Source: an uncultured Litoreibacter sp. (lineage in GTDB: Bacteria; Pseudomonadota; Alphaproteobacteria; Rhodobacterales; Rhodobacteraceae). Taken from it: 64,000 bases of DNA. Where the stretch lies: NCBI GenBank assembly GCA_947494435.1, contig CANLUY010000001.1:1106001-1170000 (forward strand), given 5' to 3'. A model generated the notes under the pieces. That model was not told the origin of the DNA. It ran no database searches and saw only the letters and a program-made list of their open reading frames with translations. How positions within the stretch are numbered: position 1 is the first letter of the stretch; each line of letters opens with the position of its first letter. Below are positions 1-7,160 of the stretch, one piece after another. A program made the translations under genes and the position numbers.

Positions 1-2
1 CA

Positions 3-530
3 TTCCGCATGTGCCAAGACCTGCGCGCAGCCGGCAAATCTGGCGGTGCAAAGGCGTATATGTTGATGGGTCAGCTGTCGAACCAAGCGGCTGTTCAGCG
101 CTCCAAAGACTTCCATGACGTGATCGGCATGGACATGTGCAATTTCATCACGCTGATCGACGAGCAGACTGCGAACTGGTCACGTGATGAAGCGCAGAAC
201 ATGATGACGAACTGGATCTCTTCGGGCGAAGAGTTTGACGCAGTCTTCGGCAACAATGACGAAATGGCAATCGGTGCAATCCAGGCGATGAAAGCCGCGG
301 GTATCTCTATGGACGATGTTGTTGTTGGTGGTGTTGACGCTACGCCGGACGCATTGGTTGCAATGCAAGCTGGTGACATGGATGTCACGGTGTTCCAAGA
401 CCTTGCCGGCCAAGGCGCAGGCTCCATTGATACAGCGATCAAACTTGCTGCTGGCGAAGATGTCGACAAAACAGTCTTCATCCCATTCAAGCTGGTAACG
501 CCTGAGAATGTCGCTGACTTCTTGAACTAA
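3..530 (+). CDS. sugar ABC transporter substrate-binding protein, C-terminal part (5' end outside window)
   Basis: The reading frame is open from the left edge and ends at TAA 528-530, so only about the last 175 residues are present. The visible part has the type 1 periplasmic binding protein fold (Peripla_BP_4, ribose/inositol/fructose binders): a segment with FGNNDEMAIGAIQA, then VVGGVDATPDALVAMQAGDMDVTVFQD, the usual hinge and second-lobe strands of the RbsB/FrcB group. It would bind the sugar in the periplasm and deliver it to the permease and ATPase encoded next. The neighbouring iol genes suggest an inositol-type ligand, but this is inference; the half of the pocket contributed by the N-terminal lobe is not visible. 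Confidence 0.88.
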   Translation, partial: FRMCQDLRAAGKSGGAKAYMLMGQLSNQAAVQRSKDFHDVIGMDMCNFITLIDEQTANWSRDEAQNMMTNWISSGEEFDAVFGNNDEMAIGAIQAMKAAGISMDDVVVGGVDATPDALVAMQAGDMDVTVFQDLAGQGAGSIDTAIKLAAGEDVDKTVFIPFKLVTPENVADFLN

Positions 531-551
531 ACCCACCGGGTTTTGCATTAC

Positions 552-580
552 GAGGGGTGGCGCGGTTGCGCCGCCTCTTT
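552..580 (+). promoter_or_regulatory. intercistronic stem-loop between binding-protein and permease genes
   Basis: An 8-bp stem (556-563 with 568-575, one G-U pair) closes a GGTT loop and can extend outward to about 12 pairs, followed by only three T. It lies 21 bases after the binding-protein stop and about 47 bases before the permease start. Such hairpins between a binding-protein gene and its permease gene commonly act as partial terminators or 3' mRNA stabilisers that raise the binding-protein level. That role is inferred here. Confidence 0.55.
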
Positions 581-626
581 CCAATCTCACCAAGGGGCAG
601 GCCTGGACGGGCTTAAGGGGAAACAC

Positions 627-1709
627 ATGTCGGACACATCGCACGGCACTGGCGGGCTCAAGTTTGACGCGAAAAAGCGCACTTGGCCGAATGAAATCAA
701 TATTTTCTTTGCGCTAATCATCATCATCTTGATCTTTGAGGCGCTCGGGCAGGCACTGCCTTACATGAACGGTCAAAGCTTCCTGTTCGACACGCGTGAC
801 CGGTTCGATTCTATTTTCAACGAAGCGCGACTGCGTATCATTATCCTGCAAGTGTCTATCATTGGCATTATTGCTTTGGGTGTCACGCAAGTGATCATCT
901 CGGGCGGTATTGATCTGTCATCAGGGCCACTTGTTGGCGCGACAGCGATGATCGTGATGTCCTTCGCACAGACGGAGTTGGTCAACGGCAATCCGAACCC
1001 AAAGGCGGTCTTCGGTGATTGGGCCTTTGATCTGCCCGTGATCTTACCGGTCATTGTGGGCTTGTGTTTTGGCGCATTTATCGGCGCCATCAACGGCTCG
1101 CTTATTGCCTACACCCGCATCCCGCCTTTCATTGCGACATTGGGGATGTTCTTGATCTGCCGCGGCATCGCGCAGGCTTGGACACGTGGCAAGCCGGTTT
1201 CTTTCCCAACTGAGGGTTACGCCGCTTTGGGCAAGGGAATGGCGCCTGTGTTCTGGTTCCTCGCGCTTGCTGTCTTGTTCCACATTGTCTTGAAATACAC
1301 CCTCTATGGCAAACACACCTATGCCATCGGTTCGAACGAAGACGCGGCCCGAATGTCGGGGATCAACGTCAAACGGCATAAGGTTAGGGTTTATATGATT
1401 GCCTCGATGCTGGCGGCGTTCGCGGCGATTATTCTCAGTTCAAAGAACCTGACTGCACAATCGGGCATGGGCATTTTCTATGAGCTTTACGCAATTGCGA
1501 TGGCGGTGATTGGTGGCGTTAGCCTGACTGGCGGCCGTGGCTCCATCGTCGGAACGGTCCTTGGCGCTATGGTGTTCGGTGTGATCCAATCAGGGTTCAC
1601 TTACATCAAGCTTGATGCGTTCTATCAATTGATGGCGATGGGCGCGATTATCATCTCCGCGGTCGTCTTGGACAAAATGCGCCAAGAACGCGCGGCAAGT
1701 AGAACGTGA
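627..1709 (+). CDS. sugar ABC transporter permease (RbsC/FrcC type)
   Basis: A 360-residue polytopic membrane protein of the BPD_transp_2 family, the inner-membrane channel of a ribose/fructose/inositol-type importer. Family signatures include GVTQVIISGGIDLSSGPLVG near the second membrane segment, NGSLIAYTRIPPFIATLGM, and the EAA-like segment around YAIGSNEDAARMSGINV, which contacts the ATPase. ATG 627 was chosen over an in-frame ATG at 543 because AAGGGG at 615-620 precedes it at good spacing and the upstream residues are not membrane-protein-like. The stop overlaps the next start (GTGA), so translation is probably coupled to the ATPase gene. Length matches the FrcC group. Confidence 0.9.
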   Translation: MSDTSHGTGGLKFDAKKRTWPNEINIFFALIIIILIFEALGQALPYMNGQSFLFDTRDRFDSIFNEARLRIIILQVSIIGIIALGVTQVIISGGIDLSSGPLVGATAMIVMSFAQTELVNGNPNPKAVFGDWAFDLPVILPVIVGLCFGAFIGAINGSLIAYTRIPPFIATLGMFLICRGIAQAWTRGKPVSFPTEGYAALGKGMAPVFWFLALAVLFHIVLKYTLYGKHTYAIGSNEDAARMSGINVKRHKVRVYMIASMLAAFAAIILSSKNLTAQSGMGIFYELYAIAMAVIGGVSLTGGRGSIVGTVLGAMVFGVIQSGFTYIKLDAFYQLMAMGAIIISAVVLDKMRQERAASRT

Positions 1710-2494
1710 GCGAGGCAGTCATGACCGATACTATTCTAGAGACCAAAGACCTCACCAAATACTACGGCGGTGTGCACGCGCTCGAAGGGGCCAATTTTAC
1801 TCTGAAAAAGGGTGAACACGTGGCCATCATGGGCGATAACGGCGCGGGGAAATCGACCTTTGTGCGCCAGATTACTGGTGTTGAACAGCGTACGCGCGGT
1901 GAGATCATTTTTGATGGGCAACCTGTCAGTTTTGCGGGGCCTATCGATGCCCGAAAAGCGGGCATCGAAACGGTGTTCCAGACATTAGCATTGGCCGATG
2001 CGTTGGACGTGCCCGACAACCTATTTCTTGGGCGAGAGATGACCAAATTAAATTGGCTTGGGCCGTTTCGTTTCCTTGACTACAAAGCAATGCGACAGGC
2101 GACAATGGACGGGTTGGAAAAGACGGGTGTTAAGATCCCGAATATTCGCAACTCGATCCAGAATATGTCTGGCGGACAGCGCCAATGCGTTGCGATTGCG
2201 CGGACGGCAACCTTTGCCTCGAAACTGACAATCATGGACGAGCCGACAGCTGCTTTGGGTGTTCAGGAGACCGCTCAGGTCGAAAATATTATCCGAACGT
2301 TGAAAGAACAGGGCGAGCCTTTGATCCTTGTGTCTCATAACATGCGGCAAGTCTTTGACTTGGTCGATCGGATTATCGTGTTTCGCCGAGGCCGGATCGT
2401 GGCGAACCTAAATAAGGAAGACACGGATGGCCAAGACGTTGTCGCCTACATCACCGGCGCAAAAACCGGTGCAGAATTCGAAGGTGCGGCTTAG
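1706..2494 (+). CDS. sugar ABC transporter ATP-binding protein (single-domain, FrcA-like)
   Basis: A 262-residue cytoplasmic ATPase with Walker A GDNGAGKST, signature MSGGQRQ, Walker B LTIMDEPTAALG and the H-loop histidine in LVSHNM. It has only one nucleotide-binding domain, unlike the roughly 500-residue tandem ATPases RbsA, MglA or IatA. With the 360-residue permease this makes the importer Frc-like in architecture. It starts at GTG 1706 overlapping the permease stop; ATG 1721 is an alternative start. iolG follows with no gap, which ties the importer to inositol catabolism by context. Confidence 0.9.
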   Translation: MSEAVMTDTILETKDLTKYYGGVHALEGANFTLKKGEHVAIMGDNGAGKSTFVRQITGVEQRTRGEIIFDGQPVSFAGPIDARKAGIETVFQTLALADALDVPDNLFLGREMTKLNWLGPFRFLDYKAMRQATMDGLEKTGVKIPNIRNSIQNMSGGQRQCVAIARTATFASKLTIMDEPTAALGVQETAQVENIIRTLKEQGEPLILVSHNMRQVFDLVDRIIVFRRGRIVANLNKEDTDGQDVVAYITGAKTGAEFEGAA

Positions 2495-3496
2495 ATGATC
2501 AGATTTGGAGTGCTCGGCGCGGGTCGCATTGGGCAAGTACATGCGAGAGCCATAGCCTCCGTTCCCGGCGCGGAGTTCAAAGCCTTATCTGAACCGATGG
2601 AAGGTGTCGCGAAGCAGGTTCAAGCAGATTACGGGTGTGAGTTGCGGGGCATCGACGAAATCGCGGGGTCCGATGATATTGACGCGGTTGTCATTTGTAC
2701 GCCGACCGATACACATGCGGATTTGATCGAACAATTCTGCCGCGCGGGCAAAGCGGTGTTTTGCGAAAAACCAATTGATCTGGATTTGGGGCGCGTAAAA
2801 TCGTGTTTGAAGGTTGTCGACGAAACAAACGGTATGTTGATGCTTGGTTTCCAGCGCCGCTTTGATCCAGACTTTAACGCGCTGCGTCGGGCCATTGATG
2901 AAGGCCGGATTGGGGAGGTCGAGATGGTGACACTTACCAGCCGCGACCCCGGCGCGCCGTCGCTAGATTATATTGATCGTTCGGGCGGCATTTTTCGCGA
3001 TATGACGATCCATGATTTCGATGTTGCCCGTTGGATGTTGGGTGAAAATGTTGAAACGGTCTATGCGACGGCATCGGTCTTGACGGACCCTGCAATTCGG
3101 CAACATGGCGATTTCGATAGTGCGAACGTGGTGATGCAAACAGCCTCTGGCAAACACTGCACAATCACAAACTCTCGGCGCGCGACGTATGGCTATGACC
3201 AACGCATCGAAGTTCATGGCTCCAAAGGCTCTGTTTCAGCAGAAAATACGCTTGAGGCCAATATCGTTGTAGCTGATGCAGACGGGTATCACCGTCCACC
3301 TACACTGGATTTCTTCATGACCCGCTATACGGCAGCCTACGCGAATGAGATCGCGGTCTTTATCGCATCGGTCAACAATAATACGCGGCCGCCAACGACG
3401 GGCGAAGATGGGCTTCTGGCACTAGCTATGGCCGAAGCAGCCCTCTTGTCCGTTAAAGAAGGGCGCGCAGTCAACATGGCAGAGATTTTGGCGTGA
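2495..3496 (+). CDS. iolG: inositol 2-dehydrogenase (Gfo/Idh/MocA family)
   Basis: A 333-residue NAD-dependent dehydrogenase that would oxidise myo-inositol to 2-keto-myo-inositol, the first step of the Iol pathway. The N-terminal Rossmann motif GAGRIG is at residues 8-13, the CEKP motif at 90-93, and the C-terminal half carries DMTIHDFDVARWMLG with the catalytic Asp-His of IolG enzymes. The ATG directly follows the ATPase stop. Of the three family members in this window it is the closest to classical IolG, judged from length and the GGIFRDMTIHD segment. Substrate assignment rests on family and context, since other members act on scyllo- or chiro-inositol. Confidence 0.87.
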   Translation: MIRFGVLGAGRIGQVHARAIASVPGAEFKALSEPMEGVAKQVQADYGCELRGIDEIAGSDDIDAVVICTPTDTHADLIEQFCRAGKAVFCEKPIDLDLGRVKSCLKVVDETNGMLMLGFQRRFDPDFNALRRAIDEGRIGEVEMVTLTSRDPGAPSLDYIDRSGGIFRDMTIHDFDVARWMLGENVETVYATASVLTDPAIRQHGDFDSANVVMQTASGKHCTITNSRRATYGYDQRIEVHGSKGSVSAENTLEANIVVADADGYHRPPTLDFFMTRYTAAYANEIAVFIASVNNNTRPPTTGEDGLLALAMAEAALLSVKEGRAVNMAEILA

Positions 3497-3693
3497 AGGG
3501 ATTTGATTTCGATCATCCTTTCTTTAACCCGCTTTGGGTTCGAATCCTTGTTTTTGCGATTTGCATTGGGTGGGGCATGTTTGAATTTGTCACTGGTGGG
3601 ATCGTTTGGGGTATCTTGTTTTGTGCAATGGGTCTTTGGGCGGGCCATAGCTTTTTCATTGCGAACTTGCACCGTGGCAGTGATCGCGAATGA
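3493..3693 (+). CDS. small membrane protein of unknown function
   Basis: A 66-residue protein starting at GTG 3493 inside the iolG stop (GTGA) and ending in an ATGA overlap with the following iolB gene. The position between two catabolic genes with overlaps on both sides argues that it is translated. Hydrophobic segments at about residues 14-32 and 36-55 suggest two membrane passes with a short acidic tail. I do not recognise a characterised family. It could be an accessory to the importer or simply a hitchhiker in the operon; neither is shown. Confidence 0.65.
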   Translation: MKGFDFDHPFFNPLWVRILVFAICIGWGMFEFVTGGIVWGILFCAMGLWAGHSFFIANLHRGSDRE

Positions 3694-4499
3694 CGAACCT
3701 TCATAGAAAGCCAAATACAAATACAGGACCTTTGCATGACATTTCGCCAGAAGATGCGGGTTGGGGTTATGTGGGTTTTGCGATCCACAGACTTTCCGTT
3801 GGAGACACTGTTTCAGCCAAAACTGATGATCGGGAAGTCATCTTGGTGCTTGTCGAAGGTAAGGCGAGACTCGCTGCAGGTGGTCATGACTATGGTCAGA
3901 TGGGCGAGAGGATGGATGTGTTCGAGCGTACTCCGCCGCACTGCCTTTATATCCCGAACGGCAGCGATTGGACTGCGACGGCAACGACAGAGTGTATTTT
4001 GGCTGTCTGTTCTGCGCCGGGTAAAGGTGGTCACGATGCGGCTGTCATTGGACCCTTAGGCATCGCTTTGGAAGAGCGCGGAAGGGGAACCAATACACGC
4101 TTCATAAATAACATCGCGATGGAAGGACGGGACGTTGCTGACAGTCTGTTGGTAACTGAGGTTTTCACGCCGTCAGGCCATTGGTCATCTTATCCGCCGC
4201 ATCGGCATGATGAAGATGACTTTCCAAACATGACCTATCTGGAAGAGACCTACTACCATCGGCTCAACCCGTCCCAAGGGTTCGGCATTCAGCGGGTCTT
4301 TACGGAAGACGGATCATTGGACGAGACAATGAGTGTCGGTAATCATGACGTGGTTCTTGTGCCTAAAGGCCATCATCCTTGTGCAGCGCCTTATGGCTAT
4401 GAGATGTACTATCTCAATGTGATGGCTGGGCCGATCCGCAAGTGGCGGTTTAAGAACCACCCCGACCACGATTGGATTTATCAAAGAGATCAGGATTAG
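3690..4499 (+). CDS. iolB: 5-deoxy-glucuronate isomerase, first copy
   Basis: A 269-residue bicupin protein of the IolB/KduI fold that converts 5-deoxy-D-glucuronate to 5-dehydro-2-deoxy-D-gluconate. The C-terminal cupin shows the metal-site pattern: HRHDEDD, then EETYYHR, then VPKGHHPCAAPYGYEMYYLNV. The start ATG at 3690 overlaps the small membrane gene stop. A second IolB-like gene lies on the opposite strand at 5324-6166, so the island encodes this step twice. The stop is three bases from the stop of the converging iolJ gene, with no terminator between. Confidence 0.88.
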   Translation: MTNLHRKPNTNTGPLHDISPEDAGWGYVGFAIHRLSVGDTVSAKTDDREVILVLVEGKARLAAGGHDYGQMGERMDVFERTPPHCLYIPNGSDWTATATTECILAVCSAPGKGGHDAAVIGPLGIALEERGRGTNTRFINNIAMEGRDVADSLLVTEVFTPSGHWSSYPPHRHDEDDFPNMTYLEETYYHRLNPSQGFGIQRVFTEDGSLDETMSVGNHDVVLVPKGHHPCAAPYGYEMYYLNVMAGPIRKWRFKNHPDHDWIYQRDQD

Positions 4500-4502
4500 G
4501 GC

Positions 4503-5327
4503 CTATTTTAGTGCCGCTAGTACGCGTCGTGTCGCGCTCAGTACGGGATCATGTGTGTCTTTAAGGATTTGTGCACGGTCAAATCGCTTAGGATCGGATG
4601 CAATCGACGCCCTCAGCGCATCACCGAAGGCCATACGCAATTCTGTCCCGATATTGAATTTGCAGATGGCCGAATTTCGCGCCAATTCCGTACGCTGAGC
4701 GACCGGAACGCCAGACCCCCCATGGATCACCAACGGCACATCGGTGGTGGCCTCAATGGCGCGGATACGGTCAATATCCAGCCCGCCTTCCTTATTCTCT
4801 TGCAGATGCACATTCCCAACAGAGATCGCCATTGCATCAACTTGAGTCTCTTTGGCGAATTTCGTAGCCTCAATAGGGTCTGTTCCAGCGGAATTCTCGC
4901 CGTTAGCGTACCCGACGAAACCGATCTCGCCTTCGCAGGAAATACCTGCCGCATGCGCCATCTCAGCAATTGCAGCGGTCTCATCAATGTTCTGCTGCAG
5001 GGGTTTGCGTGATCCGTCGAACATCACGGATGTGAAACCGCATTCAAGGGCTTCCTTACATTCGTCAAAAGTGTAGCCGTGATCCAGGTGCGCGACGACA
5101 GGCACGTCTACATTGTCCGCAAGATATCGAAACATCTTTCCTAAGATCGGAAGCGGCGTGTGTTCGCGACAACCGGGGCCTGCTTGCAAGATAACAGGGC
5201 AACCCTCGGCTTCAGCGGCATAAGCAAATGCACGCATGTCTTCCCAGCCAAGGCAGACCAAACCACCTACGGCATGTCCATTTTTAAGTGCAGGCTGAAG
5301 AACGTCTGCAAGCGCCGCTAGTGTCAC
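4503..5327 (-). CDS. iolJ: class II aldolase, probable 5-dehydro-2-deoxyphosphogluconate aldolase
   Basis: A 274-residue class II (metal-dependent) aldolase. Visible family motifs are PVVAHLDHGYTFDE (zinc-binding His region), SVMFDGSRKPLQQNI, EGEIGFVG (metal-binding Glu) and VIHGGSGVP near the phosphate site. In the Iol pathway IolJ cleaves 5-dehydro-2-deoxygluconate 6-phosphate into dihydroxyacetone phosphate and malonate semialdehyde. The start overlaps the end of iolB2 by four bases, and the gene is last in the operon iolD-iolC-iolB2-iolJ. Fructose- or tagatose-bisphosphate aldolases share these motifs, so the substrate comes from context. The IolC here is a stand-alone kinase with no fused aldolase, which makes a separate IolJ necessary. 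Confidence 0.82.
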   Translation of the reverse strand: MTLAALADVLQPALKNGHAVGGLVCLGWEDMRAFAYAAEAEGCPVILQAGPGCREHTPLPILGKMFRYLADNVDVPVVAHLDHGYTFDECKEALECGFTSVMFDGSRKPLQQNIDETAAIAEMAHAAGISCEGEIGFVGYANGENSAGTDPIEATKFAKETQVDAMAISVGNVHLQENKEGGLDIDRIRAIEATTDVPLVIHGGSGVPVAQRTELARNSAICKFNIGTELRMAFGDALRASIASDPKRFDRAQILKDTHDPVLSATRRVLAALK

Positions 5328-6166
5328 TTAAATTTCGCAATCATGTCTTTGATACCCGGAATAGTCTCGATTTGATCCGCATGAGATGGCTGGAAATACT
5401 GAACGAGACTCCGCTGTGATAGGCCGCCGAGAATAGTAAAATAATACATCTCGTAGCCGGGAAGAACACAGCATGGGTGATATCCGCTATCGAGGCAAAT
5501 CGTAGACCCATCAACGATATGATACGCGTCGCCGGGCTTTCCGTCTTGCCGCTGGAGCATCTGAACGCCAGACCCGTGATCTGGTTTAAAGCGGAAATTG
5601 TACGTCTCGTCATGACGTGTCTCGATTGGAAGACGATCTGTGTCATGTTTGTGGCTTGGGAAACCCGACCAGCCGCCAGCACCGACAGTGAACAGCTCAC
5701 TGACCAGCAAGCGCCCGACTTTGTCATGCTGCTTTTGCCCCAAAATATGCTTAATCTTACGATGGGTCTTCGTATCGTCAGAGCCATATTGCACGAGGTC
5801 GATCTCGTCGCTGCGAACAGTGAACGGGTCGAGCACGTCCTCAAAAAAGGCACCAGCAACAAACACCTCGGCTTCATCGCTTGTACAGATCATTGTGGCT
5901 TTGCCGCCGGACGGAACATAAACGCCTTCGGGCTCGCCGCCCCAGACGTCACCGACACGGCCGCCGATATCCTTAGCCGTGAAGCCTTCGATATCAATGT
6001 CGACACTTCCAGTTGCCGGTGCGATGCAGGTTTCATACCGCGGTACCTGATATTCAAATGCGTCGCCCTTTTTGAGCTTTACGATATTGAAGTAGTTCAG
6101 TGGGACCGTCTTATCATCGACGTCAACGATAGGTTTGTTCTGATTGTCAAAGGGAGCAATGTGCAT
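5324..6166 (-). CDS. IolB-family isomerase, second copy
   Basis: A 280-residue paralogue of the IolB at 3690-4499. The C-terminal cupin keeps the metal ligands in order: HKHDTDR, HDETYNFR and SGYHPCCVLPGYEMYY. The first half differs strongly from copy one (for example DIDIEGFTAKDIGGR and WGGEPEGVYVPSGG). It sits between iolC and iolJ, ten bases after iolC and overlapping iolJ, so it is the copy that belongs to the core catabolic operon. It may be the main 5-deoxyglucuronate isomerase or a specialised version for a related uronate. I left the symbol blank because two candidates exist. Confidence 0.82.
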   Translation of the reverse strand: MHIAPFDNQNKPIVDVDDKTVPLNYFNIVKLKKGDAFEYQVPRYETCIAPATGSVDIDIEGFTAKDIGGRVGDVWGGEPEGVYVPSGGKATMICTSDEAEVFVAGAFFEDVLDPFTVRSDEIDLVQYGSDDTKTHRKIKHILGQKQHDKVGRLLVSELFTVGAGGWSGFPSHKHDTDRLPIETRHDETYNFRFKPDHGSGVQMLQRQDGKPGDAYHIVDGSTICLDSGYHPCCVLPGYEMYYFTILGGLSQRSLVQYFQPSHADQIETIPGIKDMIAKFK

Positions 6167-6175
6167 GATGTCCTC

Positions 6176-7159
6176 TCAAGCGTTGCTTGGGCCAGGGTGT
6201 GTTTCCAAAAAAGACTCTAATTCGGCAAGATCAGGCAAGGCCGGTGCGCATCCAGGCTTACCCACGACGATGGCCGCACAGGCAGAGCCACGGTGAATAG
6301 CGTCTTTCAGTTCATGTCCAGAAGCGATTGCTGCCATCAATCCAGCCATAAAACTGTCGCCTGCACCAGTCGGCTTCAACGCGGTAACTGGGTAGATGCC
6401 TGTTGTGATCACATTTGTGTCGGTATAGGTTACCGCACCCTTCTCGCCCAATTTGTAGATCACAATTTCCGCGCTCGACTTGGCCAGTTCTTCCGCTTTG
6501 GCTTGGCCTTTTCCGATGTCGCCAGCCATAAAGCCAAACTCTTCGTCGTTGCCTACAATCATGTCTGACAATGCGCCCGCGCGGCTAAGCACGTCTTGGG
6601 CGACTTCTGGTGAGGGCCATGAGTAGGGGCGATAATCGATATCAAAGATAATCGGCAGGCTAGCCTTACGCGCCAGCTCGAACGCATGAAACGCCGCACT
6701 GCGCGACGGCTCTGCTGCAAAAACGGTTCCAGCTGTGATCAGCGCGCCGTATGCTGAGTAATCAAGCGCTTCAACATCTTCGATCGACATCTCAAAATCC
6801 GCAGCGCCGTTTCTGTAGATCACTGTTTGGTGTTCATCGACACGGCTTTCGTAGACGGCGAGGGAGTTCCGAAACTCTCCGCCGACGGGCCTGACATGCT
6901 TGCGCCCGACCCCGTATTTATCAAGCTGGTTTGTGCAATATCGGCCGATGCTGTCATCCGATACGCAGGTTACCAGATCAGCATTCCCGCCAAATCGGCA
7001 GATACCAGCGGCAGTATTCGCAGCTGAACCACCAAGACCGGACCGAAATTCGACGGCCTCTTCAGTTCTTGTACCGGGTGGGTCTGGAAAGAAATCCATC
7101 CCCGCGCGTCCGATCACGAGGAAATTGTTTTGGCGGATGCCGTTCAGAAGTGCGCTCAT
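6176..7159 (-). CDS. iolC: 5-dehydro-2-deoxygluconokinase (PfkB family)
   Basis: A 327-residue ribokinase-family sugar kinase that phosphorylates 5-dehydro-2-deoxy-D-gluconate with ATP. It shows the N-terminal PfkB signature RSGLGGSAANTAAGICRFGG and the C-terminal signature LKPTGAGDSFMAGLMAAI, with the catalytic Asp in GAGD. ATG 7159 was chosen over an upstream in-frame start because a GGAAAGG site precedes it and iolD ends one base before it. Many proteobacterial IolC proteins carry an extra C-terminal DUF2090 aldolase domain; this one ends soon after the kinase domain, consistent with the separate iolJ. Confidence 0.88.
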   Translation of the reverse strand: MSALLNGIRQNNFLVIGRAGMDFFPDPPGTRTEEAVEFRSGLGGSAANTAAGICRFGGNADLVTCVSDDSIGRYCTNQLDKYGVGRKHVRPVGGEFRNSLAVYESRVDEHQTVIYRNGAADFEMSIEDVEALDYSAYGALITAGTVFAAEPSRSAAFHAFELARKASLPIIFDIDYRPYSWPSPEVAQDVLSRAGALSDMIVGNDEEFGFMAGDIGKGQAKAEELAKSSAEIVIYKLGEKGAVTYTDTNVITTGIYPVTALKPTGAGDSFMAGLMAAIASGHELKDAIHRGSACAAIVVGKPGCAPALPDLAELESFLETHPGPSNA

Positions 7160-7160
7160 G

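Noticed and set aside
5477-6220. 247-residue plus-strand frame opposite iolB2
   Set aside because: Fully antisense to a conserved gene and would run through the iolC/iolB2 boundary.
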